Shown here in pieces: positions 20,504 to 30,655 of a stretch of DNA of 64,000 bases (within the stretch, counting starts at the first letter, position 1; the number at the start of each line of letters is the position of its first letter). The stretch is from Dendrophyllia cribrosa. Its lineage: Eukaryota; Cnidaria; Anthozoa; Scleractinia; Dendrophylliidae. The notes beneath the pieces are model-generated. The model ran no database searches, was not told the origin of the DNA, and was given only the letters and a program-made list of their open reading frames with translations. The position numbers and the translations under genes were made by a program. The DNA is taken from contig JAJLRJ010000008.1 of NCBI GenBank assembly GCA_024195265.1, positions 27,373,432 through 27,437,431 on the forward strand, written 5' to 3'.

Positions 20504-20547
20504 GGTATATTTATTTGTGTTTTTAAAATTTATATTTATATATCATC
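20504..20547. promoter_or_regulatory. Divergent promoter between capsid and coiled-coil genes
   Basis: 44 bases separate two start codons facing away from each other. AATAAATATACC precedes the minus-strand ATG at 20503, and TATATTTATATATC (20530-20543) precedes the plus-strand ATG at 20548. Confidence 0.6.
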
Positions 20548-22005
20548 ATGGCAGAAGGCGGAGCCGACTACGATTCAACTGAGACAACTGACACAGACCC
20601 TCTCATCCCAGACACAGGGGATGACGATGATGACGGTAACATCCCATGGGATCTATCTCAAATGACAGAAGAATTCCATAAGTGGTCCCCCAAAGACACC
20701 GACACCACGCAACCATTTGAACCAGGTGCTGCTTCCACACCATCTGGCGAACAAGTGCCTATGGCCACAAGAACAAGACTCCCCCAAGAGCAACAAGGGC
20801 CACGTGGCACTGCAGAAACCTCTTTCATTGAAGGGGCTACTCAAGGCCGGCGAATGAGAACAATGGATGAAATGGTCTTTTCCGAGGTTGAGAGAGAGTT
20901 TACCAGCGCAAACAGAAATCAACTTAATTTTCGGTACGAACCGAAACCAAAATCAGGTGGGGCCATCATCCAGGTAAAATATCATACTAGAGACAAATGG
21001 TATCCTCTTTACACAAAAAGCCGTGGGGCTGTCGAAAAGACTCTCAACGCTTCTCTTCCCAAAGAGATCAAAGCTGCTCTCGGAAAGTCTGTGACTGAAG
21101 AGTTAAATGAAACAAATGCTGCACTCAAAGCAAAAGAAAAAGAACTGGAAGCAAAACAAAAGCAACTACAACAAACTGAACAAACGCTTGCTGATGCACA
21201 AGAACTTCGCCGCGAGATGGAGGACATCAGAAATAGAACCAAAGCTGCTGATGATCAGATTCAGGAACTGGAAGATGCACATGGGCCACTGAATACGGAA
21301 GAAATACAAAGACTGAAAAATGAAAAGAGAGCTCTTGAATCTGAGCATCAAGCCAAACGAAAAGAACTGGACAAGATGCAAAAAGATGCTAAAACTAGCA
21401 GACAAACTACACAAAGACATCGACAAACTCATGCTTGACAAAAGGGGATTAGGAGGACGCTTTGATGAACTTAGAGCAAAAAAAGATGCCATAAAACCAC
21501 TGGACGAACTGAAACAACGAAAGGAAGAGTTGAACGACAGAACGCTGAAGATAAGCGCGTTATAGAGGATGAGAACACTTCTCCCTCCGAAAGAGAAGCC
21601 GCGGAAGCTCGGGTTGCAGAACATGAAAAAGAGCTGGCAAGGCTCAATACAAAAATTGAGAATCGGGAAAGGCAAAGGCCCTTGCTAGAGGGGGTTAGAG
21701 AAATCTTCAAGAAATACGGATGGACACTGCAAGCTGTTGTTCTGGCAGCTGGCATCACCATCAGCGCTGTGGTACTCACCACCTTGAATGGCCTGGCAAA
21801 GGCCACCAAGGCTATTGGAAATGGGCTTAAAGAGCTTGGCAAAAAGGCTGCTGCCGCCCTGCCTGGCCTTATCGGCTCAATTGTGAGCTTCATCTTCAAA
21901 GCGGCTGGGTCAGTCATCTCCTTTCTGGGTGAACACGCTTGGCTGCTCATCCTTGCCGTGGTGGCCTTCCTGGTTGAAAGGATCACCAAGCGTGCGAGGT
22001 CTTGA
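20548..22005 (+). pseudogene. Coiled-coil protein with C-terminal membrane anchor (frameshifted)
   Basis: About 485 codons. The N-terminus is acidic (DYDSTETTDTDPLIPDTGDD), followed by a compact region (NQLNFRYEPKPKSGG ... DKWYPLYTKSRGAVEKTL), a long Lys/Glu/Gln coiled coil from about 21100 to 21680, and a glycine-rich hydrophobic end (GSIVSFIFKAAGSVISFLGE, WLLILAVVAFLVERITK). The frame shifts near 21385 and again near 21545. The overall plan, stalk plus membrane anchor, suggests a structural or attachment protein. I recall similar C-termini in uncharacterised cnidarian proteins but cannot name a family. It is the only plus-strand gene at this end. Confidence 0.7.
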
Positions 22006-22014
22006 GATTTGCGC

Positions 22015-22380
22015 TTATCTAAACCAAACGATAGCGCCTGCCAAAGCAAGCGCCCCCACAGCTATGAGTGCCTTGTTTACGTGATGCGGGTCGGGTTGGA
22101 CTGGCGCGCTTGTGGTTTGGGCTGGCGCGCTTGTGGTTGGCGCGCTTGTGGTTGGCGTGGGATGTGGTGTTCTGCTTGTGGCTGGGGCTGGCGCGCCCTG
22201 TACCTGTGTAGCCTCTTTATGTATCGGGTTTGATGGATGGCTGTTTGGTGGATTAATCTTTGTTGGTCCACCGTCCATGTGGCGAAGTGAGTCTTTTTTT
22301 GTCCCCATATTAACATCATTGTTCACTCCCAGCTTCATCCCTTGAGTTGCCTGCTTCAACTTGTTATTGTACCCAACCAC
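22015..22380 (-). CDS. C-terminally anchored Pro/Thr-rich protein, 5' end truncated
   Basis: The open frame reads VVGYNNKLKQATQGMKLGVN, then a low-complexity linker (TTSAPTTSAPAQTTSAPV, encoded by GGCGCGCTTGTGGTT-type repeats) and a terminal membrane helix (ALIAVGALALAGAIVWF). Open reading continues upstream of the first ATG to about 22400 (LRINTESVVGYNNK) and then meets a stop where the Ginger-like sequence starts, so the true N-terminus was probably removed at the junction. It overlaps nothing; its stop is 10 bases from the stop of the convergent coiled-coil gene. Confidence 0.55.
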   Translation of the reverse strand: MVGYNNKLKQATQGMKLGVNNDVNMGTKKDSLRHMDGGPTKINPPNSHPSNPIHKEATQVQGAPAPATSRTPHPTPTTSAPTTSAPAQTTSAPVQPDPHHVNKALIAVGALALAGAIVWFR

Positions 22381-22385
22381 GCTCT

Positions 22386-24720
22386 CTGTGTTGATACGCA
22401 GCTTTGAATGATTTTATAACTAGTATTTGCTGGCATTTTGTCACTGAACAACCAATCTGGCTCGTTATTCGTGGTAGAGATTGTAGCAAGTTCGCACAAA
22501 TCACAAACCATTTCTAGGCGGTGTATACCACGCGGTGAATTACAGTCAATAAACTTGGATGCTAGCAAGTTTTTCGTGAATAGGCAAGTGAAAACCCCAC
22601 AATCACGGACATTAGTCTGCTTCTCACAATGCTCGATCTTCTCAGTCCAGTTATCTTGTTGCATTACATCTCTTTTTTTTCTTATCTTCAACAAATTGAC
22701 ACTCCTTTGACAAAAATCCATCCTTTATAGTGTCAAACTTGTTCTGAGTGTCTTTTTCTGTGTTTGTTCATAAGAATCGTAGATGTGAATACACATAGCT
22801 ATCACGCTTATAACAACCAGCAGCCAGTGATCCTCGCTCGGCAAGTTCACAGGTACTATAGGATATTCAAAATCTTCAAGGGGCTTGTCTCCAATGTGTT
22901 TTCTGTAAGTCGACGGCTTTCTTGTAAGGGAAGGGTAGAAGTATGTATTAGCCAAGGAAACCTGTGGCGGCAATCCTTTTTGTTTAAGATAATCAAAATA
23001 TAAACCTATTGTGTCACCACTTAGTTTCCGATTTTCCACGATCTCGTTAACACTTTTATCAAGTTGACTACCCTCACTTTTGAAAGTTTCATTTTTCTGG
23101 TTGTCACGCTCCTCGATCAATTCGAATGATAATGTGCTGTCATCATCATTTTTTGAGGTTGTTTTACTAGCATCAGTATTTGTTGATGTGTCTTTGCTCT
23201 TGTTTTTGCTATGTTTTGTCCTCTTTTCTGAACTTTCCTTCACTGCCTTCTTCTGTCGATTTGCTTCCTCATCCAGAGTTAACGATGTGACGTCATTAAC
23301 TGAGAACCACTTCTTTACCATAGTTCCCGATTTTGGGTCACTGTATTTAATATTATAACGGTGTTTATCGTGGTCAGTTTCAATAATCTCACCCTCTGTA
23401 TGTGTTTTTAGGATCAATTTTTTACCTGTCTTTTTAGCTGCTGTCTGCTTTATAACTCTTACGCGAACTGTTTCCCCAATATGGTACTTTGAAGGAGGAT
23501 TTTTTTTTTAAGTTTCTCCGTATCATATTCTGCGCTGCTTTATTTGACGCCTTTAATGCCTTTTCTCTACATTTGCTTTGTAAAGACGCCCACGTTTGTA
23601 GGTCATCAGCTGTAGGAAAGCTACACTCACCATCAGCATGAGACTCATGGAGTACCTCTTCCTCCGCGTCATACTCAGAGTCACTATCTAGACAAAGTCG
23701 ATTTTTCAGTGAGTTAGGTTTTCGTCCATAATATACTTCAAACGGACAGAGAAGTCCAAATGATCGATGGGGTGATTCGTTATAAATCTTCTGGTAAAGG
23801 GGAAGATTTTCAACCCAGTTCATACCTTCGTGCGTAATCCTTTCCATCATGTCATAGCGAAGTTTCTCTTTCCATGTCCTATGTGACCTCTCATCTTTCC
23901 CTTAAGTAGTCGGGGTGTAGGCGGAACTGCGGATAATTTTAACGTTCATTTCTTTGCAGACGGCAGTCACAGTGCCTTTAAACTCACTTCCTTGGTCACT
24001 CTGAATGATTTCTGGTGTTCCGTGGTCATTGTAAATTTCAACAAGTGCCTGAGCTATTCCATAAGAGTCTTTGGATTCGAGTGGGCGAAGATGCAAGTAT
24101 CTACTGAATATGTCAATCACAGACAGAATGTATTTATAGGTTTTATCTTCTATTGTGATGGCTATGCTACTCATGTTTACCAAATCAATTTGATTTCGTT
24201 CTTGCACAGTTTTAGCAGGTAATTGGTTTCAGTGGAGCCTTGTTTTTAAACGTGGGACTTAATTGCTGCTGTTTCTTCATTCTATTTAAGACGTTATGAA
24301 TGGGTTTTTCTCCTGTTCCTGAATAAATGTTTTCCATTTTCTTTTTAAGCTTTCGTGCGCCTTCTCCTTTTGTTGATTTGTAGTAACTCTTCACCAAGCT
24401 CTCAACCTCTGATTTCTTGAGAATGATTTTTCCCGTTGAACTTTCAACAATTTTTTCCTTCCTCTTTCCATCTGCAAGATCTTGAACCTGCTTTATTTCG
24501 TACCTCCCACTTCTAAACCTTTTGTACACTTTTTGGCGTAATTTCGAGTCTTTACTTTTGGGTCAGTCAGATAACAAATCGGGCTTTCGTAGAACGTCTA
24601 ATAGCTTGTCGTATACATCATCGGACAACGGACCCTTAGTCACCAACGGGGGAGGTTTCTTCTTAGCGATGTTTTTCTCCAAAGCATTACAGTTAAATTA
24701 TAACAATACAGTCTACTTAT
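22386..24720 (-). pseudogene. Ginger/KRBA2-like integrase with Ulp1-type protease (broken)
   Basis: Read on the minus strand: a basic N-terminal part (KGPLSDDVYDKLLDVLRKP, about 24600), an H2C2-like/basic linker, then the integrase core with QIDLVNM (first Asp, about 24190), IIQSDQGSEFKG (second Asp, about 24000) and GKDERSHRTW (Glu, about 23880), a C-terminal Tyr/Trp region, a tail with KWFSVNDVTSLTLDEE, and finally a cysteine protease domain: SEDHWLLVV (His, about 22825), HIYDSYE (Asp, about 22780) and TNVRDCGVFTC (Cys, about 22605). Ginger elements are cut-and-paste transposons with a Gypsy-type integrase, and Ulp1/OTU domains are known in some. Breaks: stop at 23902, frame changes near 23430 and 22722, a stop near 24560. 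Confidence 0.8.
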
Positions 24721-24741
24721 CAAGAATAAACTTTTTGCGAG

Positions 24742-24749
24742 GAAAATAT
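24742..24749. repeat. Target-site duplication, left
   Basis: GAAAATAT directly before the left tip of the inverted-repeat element; identical octamer at 39900-39907. Confidence 0.9.
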
Positions 24750-24849
24750 GGTAATACGTTCATGATAACCGTCACGAATATAGCATTTATAACGTTTAAG
24801 TCTTTCGGAAACTCATACTAAACTTTCTAAGCTATCCGTTCTGGCAGAT

Positions 24850-27800
24850 GTTCTCCTAGTTCTTGTAGTTCTGTAGCTTTGGTAGTTCTGTAGTTCTTGT
24901 AGTTCTTGTAGTTCTTGTAGTTCTTGTAGTTCTTGTAGTTCTGTAGTTCTGTAGTTCTCGTAGTTCTGTAGTTCTGGTAGTTCTGTAGCTTTGGTAGTTC
25001 TGTAGTTCTGGTAGTTCTTGTAGTTCTATAGTTCTTGTAGTTCTGTAGTTCTGGTAGTTCTGTAGTTCTGTAGTTCTTGTAGTTCGGTAGTTCTAGTAGT
25101 TCTGTAGTTCTGGTAGTTGTTGTAATTGTTGTAGTCCTTGTAGTTCTGTAGTTTTGTAGTTCTTGTAGTTCTTGTAGTTCTTGTAGTTCTGTAGTTCTCG
25201 TAGTTCTGTAGTTCTGTAGTTCTTGTAGTTCTTGTAGTTCTCGTAGTTCTGTAGTTCTGGTAGTTCGGTAGTTCGGTAGTTCTCGTAGTTCTGTAGTTCT
25301 GGTAGTTCGGTAGTTCTGTAGTTATGGTAGTTCTTGTAGTTCTATAGTTCTTGTAGTTCTGTAGTTCTGTAGTTCTGGTAGTTCTGGTAGTTCTGGTAGT
25401 TTTTTAGTTCGGTAGTTCTGGTAGTTTGGTAGTTCGGTAGTTCTCGTAGTTCTGTAGTTATGGTAGTTCTTGTAGTTCTTGTAGTTCTGTAGTTCTGGTA
25501 GTTCGGTAGTTCTCGTAGTTCTGGTAGTTCGGTAGTTCTCGTAGTTCTGGTAGTTCTTGTAGTTCTGTAGTTCTCGTAGTTATGGTAGTTCTTGTAGTTC
25601 TATAGTTCTTGTATTTCTATAGTTCTTGTAGTTCTGGTAGTTCTGTAGTTCTGTAGTTCTCGTAGTTCTGTAGTTCTGGTAGTTCTGGTGTTTCTGTAGT
25701 TTTGTAGTTCTGGTAGTTCTTGTAGTTCTTGTAGTTTTGTAGTTCTGTAGTTCTCGTAGTTCTGTAGTTCTGGTAGTTTTGTAGTTCGGTAGTTCTCGTA
25801 GTTGTGTAGTTCTGGTAGTTCTAGTAGTTCTTGTAGTTTTTGTAGTTCTGTAGTTCTCGTAGTTATGTAGTTCTGGTAGTTCTTGTAGTTATGTAGTTCC
25901 GTAGTTCTCGTAGTTCTGTAGTTCTAGTAGTTCTTGTAGTTCTGCAGTTCTGTAGTTCTCGTAGTTCTCGTAGTTCTGTAGTTCTGGTAGTCCTTGTAGT
26001 TCTGTAGTTCGGTAGTTCGGTAGTTCGGTAGTCCTTGTAGTTCTGTAGTTCTTGTAGTTCTTGTAGTTCTGTAGTTCTGTAGTTCTGGTAGTTCTGTAGT
26101 TCTAGTAGTTCTTGTAGTTTTTGTAGTTCTGTAGTTCTCGTAGTTCTGTAGTTCTGGTAGTTCTTGTAGTTCTGTAGTTCTTGTAGTTCTTGTAGTTCTG
26201 TAGTTCTGGTAGTTCTGTAGTTCTGTAGTTCTCGTAGTTCTTGTAGTTCTTGTAGTTCTGCTAGTTCTGTGTTTCTGTAGTTCTGGTAGTTCTGTAGTTC
26301 TGTAGTTCGGTAGTTCGCTAGTTCTCGTAGTTCTGCAGTTCTCGTAGTTCTGTAGTTCTTGTAGTTCTTGTAGTTCTGTAGTTCTGGTAGTTCTGCAGTT
26401 CTAGTAGTTCTTGTAGTTTTTGAAGTTCTGTAGTTCTCGTAGTTATGTAGTTCTGTAGTTCTCGTAGTTCTGTAGTTCTGGTAGTTTTGTAGTTCGGTAG
26501 TTCTCGTAGTTGTGTAGTTCTGGTAGTTCTTGTAGCTCTGTAGTTCTAGTAGTTCTTGTAGTTTTTGTAGTTCTGTAGTTCTCGTAGTTATGTAGTTCTG
26601 GTAGTTCTTGTAGTTATGTAGTTCCGTAGTTCTGTAGTTCTAGTAGTTCTTGTAGTTCTGTAGTTCTGTAGTTCGGTAGTTCGGTAGTCCTTGTAGTTCT
26701 GTAGTTCTGTAGTTCTTGTAGTTCTTGTAGTTCTGTAGTTCTGTAGTTCTGTAGTTCTGGTAGTTCTGTAGTTCTAGTAGTTCTGTAGTTCTAGTAGTTC
26801 TTGTAGTTTTTGTAGTTCTGTAGTTCTCGTAGTTCTGTAGTTCTGTAGTTCTTGTAGTTCTGTAGTTCTGGTAGTTCTGTAGTTCTCGTAGTTCTTGTAG
26901 TTCTTGTAGTTCTGGTAGTTCTGTGTTTCTGTAGTTCTGGTAGTTCTGTAGTTCTGTAGTTCGGTAGTTCGCTAGGTCTCGTAGTTCTGCAGTTCTCGTA
27001 GTTCTGTAGTTCTTGTAGTTCTTGTAGTTCTGTAGTTCTTGTAGTTCTGTAGTTCTAGTAGTTCTTGTAGTTTTTGTAGTTCTGTAGTTCTCGTAGTTAT
27101 GTAGTTCTGGTAGTTCTTGTAGTTATGTAGTTCCGTAGTTCTCGTAGTTCTGTAGTTCTAGTAGTTCTTGTAGTTCTGTAGTTCTGTAGTTCTCGTAGCT
27201 CTCGTAGTTCTGTAGTTCTGGTAGTCCTTGTAGTTCTGTAGTTCTGTAGTTCGGTAGTTCGGTAGTTCGGTAGTCCTTGTAGTTCTGTAGTTCTTGTAGT
27301 TCTTGTAGTTCTGTAGTTTTGTAGTTCTGTAGTTCTGTAGTTCTGTAGTTCTAGTAGTTCTGTAGTTCTAGTAGTTCTTGTAGTTTTTGTAGTTCTGTAG
27401 TTCTCGTAGTTCTGTAGTTCTGGTAGTTCTTGTAGTTCTGTAGTTCTTGTAGTTCTTGTAGTTCTGTAGTTCTTGTAGTTCTTGTAGTTCTGTAGTTCTG
27501 GTAGTTCTGTAGTTCTGTAGTTCTCGTAGTTCTTGTAGTTCTGTAGTTCTTGTAGTTCTTGTAGTTCTGTAGTTCTGGTAGTTCTGTAGTTCTGTAGTTC
27601 TCGTAGTTCTTGTAGTTCTTGTAGTTCTGGTAGTTCTGTAGTTCTTGTAGTTCTTGTAGTTCTGTAGTTCTGGTAGTTCTGTAGTTCTGTAGTTCTTTTT
27701 GTTCTGTAGTTCGGTAGTTCTGTAGTTTTGGTAGTTGTTGCAGTTGTTGTAGTCCTTGTAGTTCTGTAGTTTTGTAGTTCTTGTAGTTCTTGTAGTTCTT

Positions 27801-28253
27801 GAAGTTCTGTAGTTCTTGTAGTTCTGTAGTTCTTGTAGTTCTTGTAGTTCTGTAGTTCTCGTAGTTCTGTAGTTCTGGTAGTTCGGTAGTTCGGTAGTTC
27901 TGTAGTTCTCGTAGTTATGGTAGTTCTTGTAGTTCTGGTAGTTCTGGTAGTTCTGTAGTTCTGTAGTTCTCGTAGTTCTGTAGTTCTGGTAGTTCTGGTG
28001 TTTCTGTAGTTTTGTAGTTCTAGTAGTTCTTGTAGTTCTTGTTGTTCTGTAGTTCTGTAGTTCTCGTAGTTCTGTAGTTCTAGTAGTTCTTGTAGTTTTT
28101 GTAGTTCTGTAGTTCTCGTAGTTCTGTAGTTCTGGTAGTTCTTGTAGTTATGTAGTTCGGTAGTTCTCATAGTTCTGGTAGTTCTTGTAGTTCTTGTAGT
28201 TCTGTAGTTCTGTAGTTCTGGTAGTTCTTGTAGTTCTTGTAGTTCTTGTAGTT
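24850..28253. repeat. Minisatellite TGTAGTTCT, left array
   Basis: About 3.4 kb of 8-9 base units, mostly TGTAGTTCT with G, C, A or nothing in the variable position. Longer blocks recur, for example TTGTAGTTTTTGTAGTTCTG followed by a CGTAGTTATG unit near 25840, 26560, 27070 and 28090, which indicates higher-order repeats of several hundred bases. Long open frames across it (Thr/Glu/Leu/Asn/Tyr repeats) are by-products of the unit length. Confidence 0.95.
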
Positions 28254-29160
28254 CTTAAGAGCAGATCCGTGCAAGAATCAAACAAAATTGCAAATCTTCG
28301 GCAAAGCTGAAAAAAATCAAATTCGCTCCTCTTTTGCATATCGATAGTCTATAGTAAGTACATTAATGCCATGTAGTTTTTTCCTAGAAATATCTATTTG
28401 TTTCCGAAAAAACGAAGAAAGTCGGTATCATCTGAGGGCACAATTTGGCAATCCCAAACACATGCAAACAGGGTTGAAATAAGTCATGATTCACTCGACT
28501 CGCTTATCAAAACTACTGCGCTAGAAAAAGCTGTCATAGTTCCAATTTGTTGTATAACTTGTCATAGACTAAACACCATGATTTCATAAAAATTGGATTA
28601 TTCTTAGTATTCAAGGGAAGCCAAAAGCTTATGGCTCTCCCGTGCTCCGTAAAACGGTAGGCGAAAAACAACAATGATTTTGAGCATGTGCCTTTGTTTA
28701 GAATTTCGTAATATTAAGAATGACAATACTAGAATTGACGATCTTTCAAAATATGTAAAGTTTGGTTTGGGGAAACGAATTTGGGATTTTTAAGAATTTG
28801 TTGAAAATCGTGAACGAAAGACATAAAATCACGCCATCTTGTGTATGCGTGACCAACAACAAAAACACTTAGAACGTTTTTCCTTGAGAAATCTTGGCAA
28901 TTAAACTCTGACGCCAAAAAACAATGGAAATATACAAACCTTAACTTGGGTATGACATTCTTGAATGTCCAAAATGTTTCGTTTTGCCGTCTGTTTAATT
29001 TCATTCGTGAAGTTTATCATGAACAGTGAAGATTAGTGAAGCCCGTAGCCACGATCAAAAACGCTTTACTTTTCGCTGAATTCTTCGTAGCTCACTTTGC
29101 ACTTTCGTACTCTTTATACTGTTGATAAATTTTTTCTGGTGGAAACTTACGGTGGCCCAC
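28254..29160. other. Left arm, unique part
   Basis: It mirrors 35176-36045 in the right arm. Small open frames occur on both strands but none is conserved in frame between the arms, so I call it non-coding. It starts TTAAGAGCA and contains AGAGCC/GGCTCT-type local symmetry near 28630. Confidence 0.6.
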
Positions 29161-29388
29161 AACTGCCACGGCAAGAGCAAAAGACTCACGGCAAGAGCAA
29201 AAAGCTCACGGCAAGAGCAAAAAGCTCACGGCAAGAGCAAAAAGCTCACGGCAAGAGCAAAAAGCTCACGGCAAGAGCAAAAAGCTCACGGCAAGAGCAA
29301 AAAGCTCACGGCAAGAGCAAAAAGCTCACGGCAAGAGCAAAAAGCTCACGGCAAGAGCAAAAAGCTCACGGCAAGAGTGAAATCTTAA
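29161..29388. repeat. 20-bp tandem repeat, left copy
   Basis: Eleven units of GCAAGAGCAAAAAGCTCACG, almost without variation. The mirror array in the right arm (33225-33418) has ten units. The near identity of units contrasts with the variable minisatellite. Confidence 0.95.
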
Positions 29389-29484
29389 GGAGACTGGGAA
29401 CTATGTCGAGATAGCGGAAGGCATTCTGGGAACGAGAAACTCTTGGCGATTTCGACGAATGCGGTAGAATAGTCTATTAAAAAG

Positions 29485-30654
29485 ATGTTTTGTTCAAATT
29501 GCGGGAAAGATCTATCGCAATTTGCAAACTTTTGTGTACAGTGTGGACAAGGTAAGAAAGTTTCATGCTTTTTTATTTATTTCTGGTTGAAATATGGACT
29601 TTCAAGTCCTTTTGTCCTGGACATGACAAATCGAGATGTATCTGTGACATTTTGGCTCTTGTAAGAAGCCAACTAATACTATTAAGCTTTATCATTTGCT
29701 CTGACGGTCACTTGAAACTGTGGCTTTTACTTCGCATACAATGTTGATGAAGTATTGTTTCTTATGTTTACGTCATCTGTGTGTGGTACACAAAGTAAAA
29801 GCCGACCATGTGACTTCAAATATTTCTCAATGTTTCATTCCCATGGAAAATTACCACTACTTGAATATCTGTTTGTTTGTTTGTTTGTTTCGATATAATT
29901 CCTTTAATTTTCCCATTGCCGATTTACAGAGAATGTAAGGGGAAAACACAGTTGAGAATAAAATTCAAAGGAACGGCCAGTCTCAAAATTTGCTTCTTTG
30001 CAGTCATATGTAGATTTTCTATGGAGAAATAACTTTATTAACATGTGTTTTAATCTAATTAACAATGATAGTAAACTCATTGGGGACATTCAGGTGTATA
30101 TTTTTTGGCTTTCAATTTTCATACAAACCTTAATATTTAACACCATGTTGCCCCAAATACCCATGATACACTTAATACTGTGAAAGGTCTATTGTTTGAT
30201 TATGAATAGCCACATGCTTATGTCAGACAAACGTCTTTGTCTCTTATAGCTATACCTTCGTCATCAGGGGCAGCACCTGGCCCGTCATCAGCAGCAGCAC
30301 CTGGCCTGTCGTATGCTTCAGGTAAAGATTTGCCTCTAATGAGAACTACAGTATCAGATAAATATAAGTTGACAGTATCAACGTGACATTATCGAAAGAG
30401 AGTTGAGTATCGCAAAAAGTCTCGAATTGAGTCTTGAAAAGAGACTGTCAACTTAAATTTGCCCAGTAATGTACATTGTGACATAGAATAAGAGAAGGAA
30501 GGTTTTGTGTTTACAAATATATAAAAGACTAAAAAGTTAAGGTTTTTATTCTGCAGTCCAACCGCTCTTGTTGAAGGTGGTTAGTACAGTAGGTTGTTTT
30601 GATTTGTTAGTGTGGGGAAGTTTATTTTATTGGCTTTGGTTAGCTGGTGAATAG
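29485..30654 (+). CDS. Spliced zinc-ribbon gene in the left arm (exons 1-2, alternative exon 3)
   Basis: Exon 1 (29485-29551) encodes MFCSNCGKDLSQ ... FCVQCG, a four-cysteine zinc ribbon, and ends AAG|GTAAG. Exon 2 (30250-30321), after TTATAG, encodes a Ser/Ala/Pro/Gly linker with a duplicated AAPGPSS/AAPGLSY block and ends at GTAAAG. Both boundaries are phase 1. A third exon (30557-30654), after TTCTGCAG, would add QPLLLKVVSTVGCFDLLVWG and a Trp-rich hydrophobic segment ending in TAG; the three exons total 237 bases, 79 codons including stop, in one frame. Exon 2 is also phase-compatible with the integrase exon, although that lies on the other strand relative to this arm. Predicted by eye from splice signals only. 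Confidence 0.5.
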
Positions 30655-30655
30655 G

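Larger units (their letters stand above)
10865..22385. mobile_element. Polinton/Maverick-like endogenous virus, right end missing
   Basis: About 11.5 kb holds the expected gene set: DNA polymerase B, a DDE integrase, an A32/FtsK-like packaging ATPase, a candidate jelly-roll capsid protein and a row of small membrane proteins. Most genes are on the minus strand, with polymerase outermost on the left and the coiled-coil/membrane gene near the right. The left edge is sharp. No counterpart of the left terminal sequence appears near 22385, where a Ginger-like gene begins, so the right terminal repeat is lost. No adenain-like protease was recognised. Polymerase and several small genes are disrupted, so this is a fixed, decaying copy, although six to seven genes remain open. 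Confidence 0.85.

Noticed and set aside
22386..22745. The Ulp1-type domain as the missing Polinton protease
   Set aside because: It is preceded on the same strand by an integrase core, linker and KWFSVNDVTSL tail typical of Ginger/KRBA2-like proteins, and lies outside the promoter-box gene array.
27097..28170. A 357-codon open frame on the minus strand made of Thr/Arg/Glu/Leu/Gln/Asn/Tyr repeats
   Set aside because: It lies entirely in the 8-9 base minisatellite; similar frames appear elsewhere in both arrays, and start, domain and conservation are lacking.
29097..29414. Open frame of repeated GKSKKLTARAKSSRQEQ
   Set aside because: It is the 20-bp tandem repeat read in frame (60 bases are three units, so all frames stay open). 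It overlaps no splice signal and both frames are equally open.
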